From contig NZ_BAYA01000013.1 in assembly GCF_000685015.1 (NCBI RefSeq), positions 62,001-126,000 on the forward strand: a DNA stretch of 64,000 nucleotides, in the 5' to 3' direction. Below, one piece after another: positions 53,023 through 62,037 of this stretch. Positions within the stretch are counted from its first letter, which is position 1. Each line of letters opens with the position of its first letter. The notes beneath the pieces were generated by a model. It did no database searches and was not told where the DNA came from. It worked only from the letters and a program-made list of their open reading frames with translations. The stretch is from Paraburkholderia bannensis NBRC 103871. GTDB lineage: Bacteria > Pseudomonadota > Gammaproteobacteria > Burkholderiales > Burkholderiaceae. Both the position numbers and the translations under genes were made by a program.

Positions 53023-53802
53023 TCAAGCGCTTAGCAATGCAGAGCTTTCCAGCTCACAATCCATTACCTGATCGTTTTGTGACGCGGCGCCGGAAAGATT
53101 CATGAAGGCGTCGTCGGGACAAAAGACATAACCGTCGCGATAACGCGTCTGGATGTACTGGCGCCCGCACGGCGACAGGCCCAGCAGCTTGCGCAAGCGG
53201 AACACCACGACGTCCAGGCTGCGCGCGTGCAGTTTCGAATTGCGGTCAAGCAGGCTCAGGATGCGTTCGCGCGAGAGCGGGCGCATGCGGTTGGCGGCAA
53301 ACACGGTCAGCACCGCAAGCGCCAGCGGCGGGGCCGAAACACGCGCGCCATCCTTGAACAGCTGGTTGCCGACCGCATCGATTTCAAATCCGTCGAATGC
53401 GTAACGCGCTTCCTTGCCCGGCGAATTCGGCAGGTCGATCTTGCAGCGCAGCGCATGGCGCATGCGCGCGAGCAATTCGCGCGGATCGTACGGATCGACC
53501 AGGAAGTCATTCGCGCCAAGCTCGAACGCCAGCACCTTGTCGGCGACGTCGTTGGAGCGGCTCACGATGATGACCGGCACGGCGTAACCCGCTTCGCGCA
53601 GGCTGCGCAACGCGCCGATACCGTCGACCTCGCACGCCTCGTGGCGAAGAATGATCAGCGACGGCATTTCGCGCGCGAGGCGCTGTTCCAGCCCTTGCGC
53701 ACCATACAGCACCGACATAGCGATCTGCTGGCGTTGCAGGTAGCTGCGCAGATTGTCCCGAGACACCTGATCAGGCTCGACAACAAGCACGTGAATATCC
53801 AT
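53023..53802 (-). CDS. OmpR-like regulator with degenerate receiver domain
   Basis: A 259-residue protein beginning MDIHVLVVEPDQVSRDNL. The receiver fold is recognisable, but key residues are lost. The phospho-acceptor position reads LIILRHEACEVDG (Arg instead of Asp). The conserved Lys is replaced in NDFLVDPYDPREL (normally VxKPF). Only one of the acidic N-terminal pair remains. It therefore cannot work by normal phosphorylation. The C-terminal winged helix is intact (PPLALAVLTVFAANRMRPLS, ARSLDVVVFRLRKLLG, YIQTRYRDGYVF). It diverges from a BaeSR-like pair across about 225 bases and may regulate it. Confidence 0.87.
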   Translation of the reverse strand: MDIHVLVVEPDQVSRDNLRSYLQRQQIAMSVLYGAQGLEQRLAREMPSLIILRHEACEVDGIGALRSLREAGYAVPVIIVSRSNDVADKVLAFELGANDFLVDPYDPRELLARMRHALRCKIDLPNSPGKEARYAFDGFEIDAVGNQLFKDGARVSAPPLALAVLTVFAANRMRPLSRERILSLLDRNSKLHARSLDVVVFRLRKLLGLSPCGRQYIQTRYRDGYVFCPDDAFMNLSGAASQNDQVMDCELESSALLSA

Positions 53803-54027
53803 CGATCTGTCCCTCACCAGGTGATTGCAGGCATCGATCGCGCCGGTGCGCGGGAGGCAGCCAGGACGATTCGATGTGCGACGGATCATACGGAACAACG
53901 GTGCAGGAAAAAGACGTGAAAACTGGAGAAAATGTGAATTCGCACCGCGCATGCGACCCTTACGGGCTGCTTCAGGCGAAAATAACGGCTGATTTCATCC
54001 TACCTTTGGCATCCGGCTGAACGCTTC

Positions 54028-55611
54028 ATGAAAGCCAGCATTACGTTCAAACTTTTCCTCGCGATCCTGTCCGCGTGCGTCCTCGCGGCCGTGGCCATGG
54101 GCGTGGCGATCCGGGCGAGTTTCGAATTCGGCTTTGTGGATTTTCTGCAGGAGCAGGCCACGACCGAGCTGGCGTCCCTCGAACGCGAGCTGGAAACGGC
54201 CTACGCGCAGCATGGCAACTGGGATTTCATGCGTAACCGGATGCAGGGGCCGCAGCCCTTCGACGCAGCGCCCCCCGGCGAGCCGCCCTTTATGGGCGCG
54301 CCGAATGGGCCGGGCCCCAACGGGCCGGGCGCCAATGAGCCAGGGCCGGGCCCGAACGACCCGAACGCTCCGCCGGGCTTCAATGGCCCGAATGGCCCGA
54401 ACGGTTCGAATGGTTCAAACGGCCAGAATGGCCCGAATGGCGCCGCCGGCCCCAACGGCGCTCCCGGCAATGCGGGCAACGCGCCGCCCTTCGGCCCCGA
54501 CGGTTCCGGACGCTCGCGCCCGCATCGCCCGCCGTTCTCGCTCTACGACGCGCACATGAACCTCGTCACGAAAGCGGGGCCCCCGCCGCCGCCCGACGCC
54601 GTGCGCCATCCGCTCAAGGTCAACGGGCAGATCGTCGGCTGGATTGCGGTGACCGGCCCGGCCGCGCTCATCAACCAGGCCGAGATCCGCTTCAAGGATC
54701 GCCAGATGCAGGCGACGTGGATCATCGTGGGCTTCACGGCGCTGCTGTCCGCGGCCATGGCGATCGTGCTCGCGCGCACCCTGCTCACGCCGATCAAGCG
54801 CATCGTGACGGCCACGCACCGCCTGGCGGGCGGCGACTACGCGACGCGCGTGCCCGCCAAGGGCAGCGACGAATTGCAGATGCTCGCGAGCGACTTCAAC
54901 CGCCTTGCCGCGTCGCTGGAGAAAGCCGAAGGCGACCGGCGCGATTTCATCGCCGACGTCTCGCACGAATTGCGTACGCCGCTTTCGGTGCTGCGCGGCG
55001 AGCTCGAAGCGATCGAGGACGGCGTGCGCCGCCCCGATGCGGCGACTATCGCGTCGCTGCAGGCGGAAGTCGCCATGCTCAGCCAGTTGATCGACGACCT
55101 GTACGAACTCTCGCTCGCCGATATCGGGCAACTCTCGTTCGAGAAAGTGCCGCTCGATCTCACGCCGATTGTGGAGGCTTCGTGCGATGCGTTCCGCGAG
55201 CGCCTCGCCGCGAAGCAGATTGCGCTCGAATTCGAGTCCGGCGTCGCGCACGCCACGCTCTCGGGCGACCCTTACCGGCTCACCCAGCTCTGGAAGAACC
55301 TGCTAGAGAACGCTTTGCGTTACACCAATGCCGGCGGCCAGGTGCACGTCGCCATCACGGAGGACGATCACGCCCTCTACGTCGATGTTCAGGATTCCTT
55401 TCCGCCTGTGCCCGCCCCGCTGCTTCCCCACCTGTTCGACCGCTTCTTCCGCGTCGACCCGTCGCGCAGCCGCCAGAGCGGCGGCGCGGGGCTCGGTCTC
55501 GCGCTGTGCAAGCGCATCGTGGAGACGCACGGCGGCACCATCGAGGCATCGCGCTCGCCGCTCGGAGGCCTGCGCGTCCTCGTCCAACTTCCACGCCTAC
55601 ACCAACAATGA
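54028..55611 (+). CDS. baeS: Sensor histidine kinase, BaeS-like, with collagen-like periplasmic insert
   Basis: A 527-residue kinase. The first helix (FKLFLAILSACVLAAVAMGV) and the second (about 231-252) flank the periplasmic domain. This domain starts like BaeS (ELETAYAQHGNWDFM) but is widened by a Pro/Gly/Asn-rich region at about 85-160 that includes eleven consecutive Gly-X-Y triplets (GPN, GPN, GSN, GSN, GQN and so on). It then resumes with PPFSLYDAHMNLV. HAMP (RTLLTPIKRIVTATHRLAGG), the phospho-acceptor His in FIADVSHELRTPLSVL, the N-box LLENALRYTN and G-box GAGLGLALCKRIVETHGG are intact. The next gene overlaps as ATGA. The symbol is by resemblance of layout. Confidence 0.85.
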   Translation: MKASITFKLFLAILSACVLAAVAMGVAIRASFEFGFVDFLQEQATTELASLERELETAYAQHGNWDFMRNRMQGPQPFDAAPPGEPPFMGAPNGPGPNGPGANEPGPGPNDPNAPPGFNGPNGPNGSNGSNGQNGPNGAAGPNGAPGNAGNAPPFGPDGSGRSRPHRPPFSLYDAHMNLVTKAGPPPPPDAVRHPLKVNGQIVGWIAVTGPAALINQAEIRFKDRQMQATWIIVGFTALLSAAMAIVLARTLLTPIKRIVTATHRLAGGDYATRVPAKGSDELQMLASDFNRLAASLEKAEGDRRDFIADVSHELRTPLSVLRGELEAIEDGVRRPDAATIASLQAEVAMLSQLIDDLYELSLADIGQLSFEKVPLDLTPIVEASCDAFRERLAAKQIALEFESGVAHATLSGDPYRLTQLWKNLLENALRYTNAGGQVHVAITEDDHALYVDVQDSFPPVPAPLLPHLFDRFFRVDPSRSRQSGGAGLGLALCKRIVETHGGTIEASRSPLGGLRVLVQLPRLHQQ

Positions 55612-56327
55612 TCGACCCGACCACACGGCCTTCCATCCTGATCGTCGAAGACGAGCCCAAGCTCGCGGCGCTGCTTGCCGACTATCTGGCCAAGGAAGAT
55701 TTCACGACCACGATCCTCGCAGACGGACGGGAAGTCGTGCCCTGGGTGCGCGAACACGCGCCGTCGATGGTGCTGCTCGACCTGATGCTGCCGGGACGCA
55801 GCGGGCTGGAAATATGCCGTGAATTACGCACGTTTTCGGCGGTGCCGGTGATGATCATCACCGCGCGCGTCGATGAGATCGACCGACTGCTCGGACTCGA
55901 ACTCGGCGCCGACGATTACGTCTGCAAGCCGTTCAGCCCGCGCGAAGTCGTCGCGCGCGTGAAGGCGATCCTGCGCCGCGCGGAACTGCTCGCGCGCGCG
56001 CATCAGGAGGCCGAAGGCGCGGTGCCCACGCCGTTTGCCATCGACGTGCCGCATCACGCCGCGCGCCTGGACGGCAAGGATCTGCACCTCACGCCGATCG
56101 AATTCCGCCTGCTCGCGCTGCTGCATGCGGGCGCGGGGCGCATCTACGCGCGCGACTACCTGCTGCGCGCGCTTTACGAAGATCATCGCGTGGTGGCGGA
56201 TCGCACCATCGATTCGCACGTCAAGAACCTGCGCCGCAAGATCCAGGCGATCCGGCCGGATCAGGACATGATCCGTTCGATTTACGGCGTGGGCTACCGG
56301 CTGGAGATGGAGCCGGTCGGCGAATAA
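55608..56327 (+). CDS. baeR: OmpR-family response regulator, BaeR-like
   Basis: A 239-residue regulator. The receiver is complete: ILIVEDEPKLAALLADYLAK, the phospho-acceptor Asp in MVLLDLMLPGRSGLEICREL, VMIITARVDEIDRLLGLELG and DDYVCKPFSPREVV. The C-terminal winged helix (HLTPIEFRLLALLHAGAG, RTIDSHVKNLRRKI, IRSIYGVGYRLE) is intact. Its start overlaps the kinase stop, so the two are co-translated and form one system, probably for envelope stress as in E. coli BaeSR. Confidence 0.92.
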   Translation: MIDPTTRPSILIVEDEPKLAALLADYLAKEDFTTTILADGREVVPWVREHAPSMVLLDLMLPGRSGLEICRELRTFSAVPVMIITARVDEIDRLLGLELGADDYVCKPFSPREVVARVKAILRRAELLARAHQEAEGAVPTPFAIDVPHHAARLDGKDLHLTPIEFRLLALLHAGAGRIYARDYLLRALYEDHRVVADRTIDSHVKNLRRKIQAIRPDQDMIRSIYGVGYRLEMEPVGE

Positions 56328-56389
56328 CGCCGCTGGAGGAGCGCGCCGGTGGCGGCATAGCGGACACCGGCGCGACTGCATGACGGCCG

Positions 56390-57301
56390 CTAGGCCTGGG
56401 TCATCCGCGCGAAGGCAGACAGCACGCGCGAGCACGTGAGCGTCTCGCGCCAGAAGCGCTCCTTGAGCAACGCGCCGGGCAACCACTGCCACGGCAACAC
56501 CACCTGCGCGTTGCCCCACGCCGGACGCCAGCGCTGCGCGACCGCGCGGCGCCGGAACAGGCTCAACGTGGGCACGCCCAGGTTCGCCGCCAGGTGCCCG
56601 ACGCCCGAATCGTTGCCGATAAACCAGCCCGATTCGTAGAGCCAGCCCGCCAGCCCGTCGAGGTTCGAAAAGGTATGGACTGCGAACCGGCTAAGCAGCA
56701 GTGTGTCCCAGCGCGCCAGTTCTTCGGGCGCCATGACGAAGGCCACGTCGTAGCCCCGGCGTTCGAGATGCCGCGCAAGCCGCAGAAAGCGATGCGGCAG
56801 CCAGCGCTTGTCCGAGGTGCTCGCTTCAGGATGGATCACCACGCGCCTGCCATATCGACGGTGCTGCAGACCGGTTCGCGGCACGAGGCCATTTCCGGTT
56901 CCCACCTCCGTCAAACCAAATTCGGTGCGGCAGAAGTCGGTAAAGCGCATCACCATCGGCCGGTTCCAGATATCGGCGGTCAGCGGGTCTAGAATGCGCA
57001 CCGTCTCGTGGAAGGCGGGCAGGTTGCGCACCGGCTGGTGATCGTGCATCTGCAGCACCACGTCGAACGGCGCGAGCGTATCGCGCAAGATCGCCTCGTC
57101 GGGAACCGCACGGATATCGACATCGGGAAACCAGCCGCGCAGCGCCCAGGCGGCGCGGCCGAACACGACCACTTGCGCGCCATGATCCAGCAGGTTGCGC
57201 ACAATCACCATCAACAGCAGCGTGTCGCCCAGCGCGTGCGACGTGATGACGGCTACACGCAACGACCGGTCAGAAAACCTGTTAGCAAGCTGCGGGGTCA
57301 C
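56390..57301 (-). CDS. Family 9 glycosyltransferase (heptosyltransferase-like), second copy
   Basis: A 303-residue GT-B enzyme like the ADP-heptose:LPS heptosyltransferases. I chose the GTG of VTPQLANRFSDRSLRVAVI because it overlaps the upstream stop (GTGA). Features: SHALGDTLLLMVIVRNLLDH at the N-terminus, RVVIHPEASTSDKRWLPHRF before the nucleotide site, and the signature GWFIGNDSGVGHLAANLGVP followed by TLSLF. It is a clear tandem relative of the gene before it; the two probably add related sugars to the LPS core. Confidence 0.85.
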   Translation of the reverse strand: MTPQLANRFSDRSLRVAVITSHALGDTLLLMVIVRNLLDHGAQVVVFGRAAWALRGWFPDVDIRAVPDEAILRDTLAPFDVVLQMHDHQPVRNLPAFHETVRILDPLTADIWNRPMVMRFTDFCRTEFGLTEVGTGNGLVPRTGLQHRRYGRRVVIHPEASTSDKRWLPHRFLRLARHLERRGYDVAFVMAPEELARWDTLLLSRFAVHTFSNLDGLAGWLYESGWFIGNDSGVGHLAANLGVPTLSLFRRRAVAQRWRPAWGNAQVVLPWQWLPGALLKERFWRETLTCSRVLSAFARMTQA

Positions 57302-58206
57302 GCGAGCGCCTCGCGCATCTGGTGCCTGAGCCGCTCGAACGCGCGCGCCACGCGGGCCACCGACAGCGTGTATTTCCAGTAGCGTTCGCGCAGGCGCGCG
57401 GTCGGCAGATAGCCGCCGATCACCACGCGCCCGGTGCCCCAGCCCGGTTGCCAGGTTCGCGCGAGGCCGCGCCGCATGAACAGCGACAGCGTCGGCACTT
57501 CGAGGCACGACGCCAGATGACCAATGCCGGAATCATTGCCGATGAACCAGCCCGATTCGTAGAGCCAGGCCGCCACGTTTTCCAGCGAGCCAAGCTCCGG
57601 CAACGCGATGCCATACGACTCCACGAATGCCCACGCTTCGCGCTCCTGCGGCGCGACCACGAACTGCGGATCGAAGCCGAGCTTGCGCAGCTTGAGCGCG
57701 AGCCGCAGGAAGCGCGACGGCAGCCAGCATTTGTCGCGCGTGCTGGCAGTCGGATGAATCGCGATGCGCGTGCGATGGCGGCGATGTTCGAACACGCCGG
57801 GCGCGCTCATGCCATTGCTCTTGCCGGCTTGCGCGAGCCCGAGTTCGTCGCGGCAAAACTGCATGAGCCGCTCCGCCATCGACTTCGACGACCGTGCCCG
57901 GCAGGCCGGTTCGAGCAGCACCACCTCGGGCAGTTGCAGCGCAGGGTCTGCGATCGGGCCGTCGCGACGCATGGCGATCACGCGCTCGTAACGCGGCAAG
58001 ATGGCCTGCGCGGTGTCGCGCGTCAGGTCGGGCTGGATGTCGAGATCCGGAAACCATTGCGCAAGCGCGATGGCATTCCTGCCGAAGGCGGTGACGGCGA
58101 CGCCGTTCGCGCGCAGGTTGCGCACGACGATCATCATTAACAGGGAGTCGCCCAGCGCGGGCGACAAGACCACGGCCACGCGGGAGGCCGGTTGCAGAGG
58201 TCGCAT
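57298..58206 (-). CDS. Family 9 glycosyltransferase (heptosyltransferase-like), first copy
   Basis: A 302-residue enzyme related to its downstream neighbour: SPALGDSLLMMIVVRNLRAN, IAIHPTASTRDKCWLPSRFL, then GWFIGNDSGIGHLASCLEVP and TLSLFMRRG. The C-terminal part is also shared (RLRERYWKYTLSVARVARAF). It is the first gene of this two-gene unit. Substrates cannot be assigned from sequence. Confidence 0.85.
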   Translation of the reverse strand: MRPLQPASRVAVVLSPALGDSLLMMIVVRNLRANGVAVTAFGRNAIALAQWFPDLDIQPDLTRDTAQAILPRYERVIAMRRDGPIADPALQLPEVVLLEPACRARSSKSMAERLMQFCRDELGLAQAGKSNGMSAPGVFEHRRHRTRIAIHPTASTRDKCWLPSRFLRLALKLRKLGFDPQFVVAPQEREAWAFVESYGIALPELGSLENVAAWLYESGWFIGNDSGIGHLASCLEVPTLSLFMRRGLARTWQPGWGTGRVVIGGYLPTARLRERYWKYTLSVARVARAFERLRHQMREALA

Positions 58207-58532
58207 GGTAATTCCAGTCAGAGCGACCTTCGCGACAGTTGACCCGCAACTACCGTGTGACGTCCGCTCAGTTAAACAGCGCAGTTAAATGACACGTTGA
58301 ACAAGAACGGCGGCAGCTTAGCGTGCGGAAAATTTCAGGCGGTTACCCTTTAGTTACGGCGAATAACGCCGAAAAGAGGCGGCTTTCACGCGCACAGCGC
58401 CAAGAGACGGGGAAATGCGCCAGTGCGAATCGCGCGTTGAAAGATGCGTTAATAAGAACCGGTAGCGCAGTAACCCATTACGGGTCGTGTTTCGTCTATC
58501 GTCACGCCATCGCAACCTGCCAGAGACCTGTC
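58207..58532. other. Intergenic region between divergent units
   Basis: About 325 bases that should hold the leftward promoter of the glycosyltransferase pair and a rightward promoter for the LptD-side genes. A small dyad, CGGCG-AATAA-CGCCG, is visible near 58360. No convincing promoter hexamers or gene were found. Confidence 0.45.
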
Positions 58533-58625
58533 ATGCTCACGCACCGTCCCTTTCCTTGCGACCGCCTCGCCTGCACCACCTGCGGCAAATACGCCACGCA
58601 AGCCGGAGCGCCCGCGCATGGCTGA
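58533..58625 (+). CDS. Candidate 30-residue Cys-containing peptide
   Basis: ATG to TGA encodes MLTHRPFPCDRLACTTCGKY and ten more residues. It overlaps the next gene by 8 bases, in the manner of coupled genes. Three Cys (9, 14, 17) and a His could bind a metal. The ribosome site is weak (AGAGA). It is not a family I know and may be chance. Confidence 0.3.
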   Translation: MLTHRPFPCDRLACTTCGKYATQAGAPAHG

Positions 58626-59010
58626 GGGCGTGACGGCCGTCGTGCGGCAGATCAGCTCGGCTGACCTGAGCGCCGACGGCGAATTCCTGCTGATCCACGA
58701 TGGCGACGCCACGGCGGCGCTGCATCGCTCGGTCTTCAACGACCTGCTGGTCGCGCTGCCCAATGCGATGGAGAAAATCCAGCGCATCGACAACAGCCCC
58801 GCGCCGTCGTTTACGCTCATGCAGGCGCGCGGCTGCGAGATCGGCAGGCTCGACGGCACGCGCCAGCTGGTGATCCGCTTCCGGCTCTCGCGCACCGCCA
58901 GCCTGTCGTTTACGGTGCCGTGCGAGCAGGTTCCCGGCATCGTCGAAGCGCTGGAGTCCGCCGCGCATCATGAGACCGCGCTGTCCGCGCGCGCCAACTG
59001 GCTGCAATGA
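58618..59010 (+). CDS. Unrecognised 130-residue cytoplasmic protein
   Basis: I do not recognise this family. The protein has no signal peptide or membrane segment. It looks like an alpha/beta domain: FLLIHDGDATAALHRSVFND, LLVALPNAMEKIQRIDNSPA, LMQARGCEIGRLDG, then QLVIRFRLSRTASLSFTVPC. GGAG lies about nine bases before the ATG. It is 30 bases upstream of the LptD-like gene, so they may be transcribed together. Confidence 0.65.
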   Translation: MAEGVTAVVRQISSADLSADGEFLLIHDGDATAALHRSVFNDLLVALPNAMEKIQRIDNSPAPSFTLMQARGCEIGRLDGTRQLVIRFRLSRTASLSFTVPCEQVPGIVEALESAAHHETALSARANWLQ

Positions 59011-59040
59011 CATGCCGCAACGTCGAACGCAACGGCGCGC

Positions 59041-61473
59041 ATGCGCGTGCCCGTCGCGCACGTTCCCCGGTTCTTCCGCAATCCCCTGCTGACCTCGCCC
59101 ATCTTGATCCTGCGTGACGTAGTGCGCGGCTTTCGTCTGAAGCCGCTGATTTCCCTGTTGCTCGTCGTGCCCGGATTCGCGCCGCCGCTGGCGCTCGCGC
59201 AGCTCGCGGGCGCGGCTTCGCTGCCGGCGTATTTGCCTGATGCGTCGCCCGATTCGTCGCTCTCAGCCGGGGCCTTGCGCGTCGACCCGCAATTGCAGGA
59301 GCACCCGCTGCAATCCGGCCAGAAAAGCGCGACGGCCGCGCTCGCCGATTCGATGACGGGCACCGCCGATACCGACTACTCGCTGCACGGCAACGCCGAA
59401 TTGCGTCGCTACGATTCGGTCATCAAAGGCGACCATCTCCACTACTTCGAAGACAGCGACACCGCCGACGCCTATGGCCACGTCAGCCTGACCGACGGCG
59501 GCGCGACCTTCTTCGGCCCTTATGCGCATATGCGCGTGGAGGCGTCGCAAGGCTACATCAGCACACCGAAGTATCGCTTCGTGGTCAACGGAGGATGGGG
59601 CTCGGCGGAGCGCGCCGACCTGATCGACAACGAACGCACCGAGATCCGTGACGGCACGTATTCGACCTGCCAGTGCGACGGCCAGCCGGCCTGGTACCTG
59701 CGCGCCTCGCGCTTCGACATGGACAGCGGGTCGGACACCGGCGTCGCGCACAATGCGGTGCTGTTTTTTCAGGGCTTTCCGCTGTTCGCGAGCCCGTGGC
59801 TGTCGTTTCCGCTTTCGAGCGACCGACGCAGCGGCCTGTTGCCGCCCACGTTCTCGTTCAGCTCCACGGGCGGCTTCGATCTGTCGACGCCCATCTATTT
59901 CAATCTCGCGCCGAACTACGATCTCACGCTGACGCCGCGCATCATCAGCCGTCGCGGCGAGTTGATAAGCGCCGATTACCGCTATCTGGGCAGCAACTAT
60001 AGCGGCGAGATTTCGGGGCTGCTCCTGCCGCACGACGCGCTCACGAAGACCCAGCGCTATTCGCTCTCGATCAAGCAGGACTGGCAGATCGGATCGGGCT
60101 TTTCGGCTTATGTGAACTACAACCGCGTGTCGGACGGCAACGTCAACACCGACCTGGTTTCGGCGGGCCAGACGCTGCTGGGATCGACCACGCTTTACGA
60201 CCAGGAAGCGGGCCTGCGCTATGCGAACGGCCCGTGGTCGGTGCTGCTGCGCGAGCAGCACTGGCAATCGTATTCGGGCGATTCGGTCTACAACCGCGAG
60301 CCGCAGGTCAACGTGAGTTACGCGCGCTACAACGTGGGCGGGCTGGACTTTGGCGCGCAGGCCGACGCCTCGCGCTTCACGATGGCGGACAGCACGGTCG
60401 CGCAAGGCAACCGCTTCGTCTTCGACCCCTACGTGTCCATGCCGATCGTGCGGCCATCGTGGTACATCACGCCTAAGGTGCAATGGCACTTCGCGGCCTA
60501 CAACCTGTCCACGCTGGGCAGCGATCCGGTGGCTGGCCAGCCGCGCAATTTCTCCGTCAACGTGCCGACCGTCAGCCTGGATTCCGGCATGACGTTCGAG
60601 CGCAGCATCACGCTGTTCGGCCATTCGTATATCCAGACGCTCGAACCGCGGCTCATGTACGTCTATACGCCTTATCGCAACCAGAATTTCGCGCCCCTGT
60701 TCGACACGGCCCAGGCCGATTTCGGTCTCGCGGAAGTTTTCAGCACCAATAGCTTCGTCGGCGACGACCGCATCGCCGACGCCAATCGCGTCACTGCCGG
60801 CATCACGACGCGCTTCATCGATGCCGCGACGGGTTCCGAGGCCGCGCGCTTTGTGCTCGCGCAGCAGTACAACTTCACGACGCCGCGCGTGACGCTGCTC
60901 GCCGACGGCACGGCGAACGACCTGACGCGCACGGGCGTGATCGCGGGCGGCTCGCTCAACATCGGTAATAATTTCAAGGCCGAGCAGGCGTTCGAATACA
61001 ACGAATCGAATTCGTATCTTTCCCACACGAGCACGGGATTTTCGTGGGCGCCCGCAACCGGCGAGGTCGTGAACGTGGCCTATCGCTACACGCGCCGCGA
61101 CGCAACCGACTCGACCGACGATACCGAACCGGTCAGCCAGTTCATCGTATCGGGTCAATGGCCGCTGAGCCGCCGCCTGTCCAGCGTCGCGCGCGTGAAC
61201 TACGACATGCATCTGCACCGCCTGATCGCCGGCCTGCTGGGCTTCCAGTACGACGCCGATTGCTGGTCGCTGGGCATTGCCTTCGAGAAGTACACCAACG
61301 AAACCAGCACGACGGTGCCAAGCACCGGCAGTCGCGTGCTGATGCAGTTGCAGCTCAAGGGGCTGTCGAAGGTCGACAACGGCCTGCTCGACCAGTTCAA
61401 GGACAATGTGCCGGGCTACTCGCCGCTGCCGGACAGCAGCGCGCCCGTGTCGAAATTCACTGACTATCAGTAA
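59041..61473 (+). CDS. lptD: LPS-assembly protein LptD-like outer-membrane protein
   Basis: An 810-residue outer-membrane beta-barrel of the LptD family, which inserts lipopolysaccharide into the outer leaflet. The signal region is long (start MRVPVAHVPRFFRNP; the hydrophobic core is PLISLLLVVPGFAPPLALAQ). The N-terminal jellyroll (OstA/LptA fold) spans about 115-230 with YSLHGNAELRRYDSVIKGDHL and YGHVSLTDGGATFFG. The barrel follows, with RSGLLPPTFSFSSTGGFDLS and RLMYVYTPYRNQNFAPLFDT. Cys occur in GTYSTCQCDGQ and DADCWSLGI. I see three Cys, where E. coli LptD has four. The usual neighbours surA and pdxA are absent, so this may be a second copy. Confidence 0.8.
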   Translation: MRVPVAHVPRFFRNPLLTSPILILRDVVRGFRLKPLISLLLVVPGFAPPLALAQLAGAASLPAYLPDASPDSSLSAGALRVDPQLQEHPLQSGQKSATAALADSMTGTADTDYSLHGNAELRRYDSVIKGDHLHYFEDSDTADAYGHVSLTDGGATFFGPYAHMRVEASQGYISTPKYRFVVNGGWGSAERADLIDNERTEIRDGTYSTCQCDGQPAWYLRASRFDMDSGSDTGVAHNAVLFFQGFPLFASPWLSFPLSSDRRSGLLPPTFSFSSTGGFDLSTPIYFNLAPNYDLTLTPRIISRRGELISADYRYLGSNYSGEISGLLLPHDALTKTQRYSLSIKQDWQIGSGFSAYVNYNRVSDGNVNTDLVSAGQTLLGSTTLYDQEAGLRYANGPWSVLLREQHWQSYSGDSVYNREPQVNVSYARYNVGGLDFGAQADASRFTMADSTVAQGNRFVFDPYVSMPIVRPSWYITPKVQWHFAAYNLSTLGSDPVAGQPRNFSVNVPTVSLDSGMTFERSITLFGHSYIQTLEPRLMYVYTPYRNQNFAPLFDTAQADFGLAEVFSTNSFVGDDRIADANRVTAGITTRFIDAATGSEAARFVLAQQYNFTTPRVTLLADGTANDLTRTGVIAGGSLNIGNNFKAEQAFEYNESNSYLSHTSTGFSWAPATGEVVNVAYRYTRRDATDSTDDTEPVSQFIVSGQWPLSRRLSSVARVNYDMHLHRLIAGLLGFQYDADCWSLGIAFEKYTNETSTTVPSTGSRVLMQLQLKGLSKVDNGLLDQFKDNVPGYSPLPDSSAPVSKFTDYQ

Positions 61474-61641
61474 TACGTTCAACCGCGAGCCCTGCCTTTA
61501 ACAGCGATTTAAGCCTCGCTTAATCTGCTGTTAAAGCGCTGTTACCAATCTCGCAGGCTGGTTGCACCTGTGTCGCCCGGCCCCACCTACACTCCGAACC
61601 GTGCAGAACAGAACGCATGGAACATGTGGAGGAGTAGCGAA

Positions 61642-61947
61642 ATGAACAGAACCATTCTCGGCCTGGCGCTTGGCGCGGCGGCACTGCTGGCTTCGACGGC
61701 GGCCAGCGCGCATGTGGATGTTGCAGTCGGGATCGGCGTGCCGGGCGTGGCCTATGCGCCGGAGCCTGAATATGTTGCGCCTCCGCCGCCGGTTGCCTAC
61801 GCACCGCCGCCGCCCGCAGTGGTTGCCTATGGCTACGACGATGACTGGCGCGCACGCCGCTGGCGCGAACACGAATGGCGGGAACACGAGCACCGCGAGC
61901 ATGAATGGCGCGAGCACGAGTGGCACGACCGCGACTGGGGACATTGA
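61642..61947 (+). CDS. Small secreted His/Trp/Glu-rich protein
   Basis: A 101-residue exported protein with GGAGGAG a few bases before the ATG. The signal peptide is MNRTILGLALGAAALLASTAASA. The mature part has a Pro/Tyr/Val-rich stretch (YVAPPPPVAYAPPPPAVVAY) and then a highly repetitive tail built from WREHE units (WREHEWREHEHREHEWREHE and so on). The tail contains nine His, some spaced for metal binding. No function is known to me. Confidence 0.75.
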   Translation: MNRTILGLALGAAALLASTAASAHVDVAVGIGVPGVAYAPEPEYVAPPPPVAYAPPPPAVVAYGYDDDWRARRWREHEWREHEHREHEWREHEWHDRDWGH

Positions 61948-62037
61948 ATGCCTCTTATCCCGCGATCCAATCCCCGCTAAACTCCAGCGACCTTGAACCC
62001 AGCTTCAAACGCTTCAAACACCACGCAGGCTAAAATC

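Noticed and set aside
61562..61593. A promoter (TTGCAC and TACACT) before the WREHE-repeat gene
   Set aside because: The spacing is 20 bases, outside the usual range.
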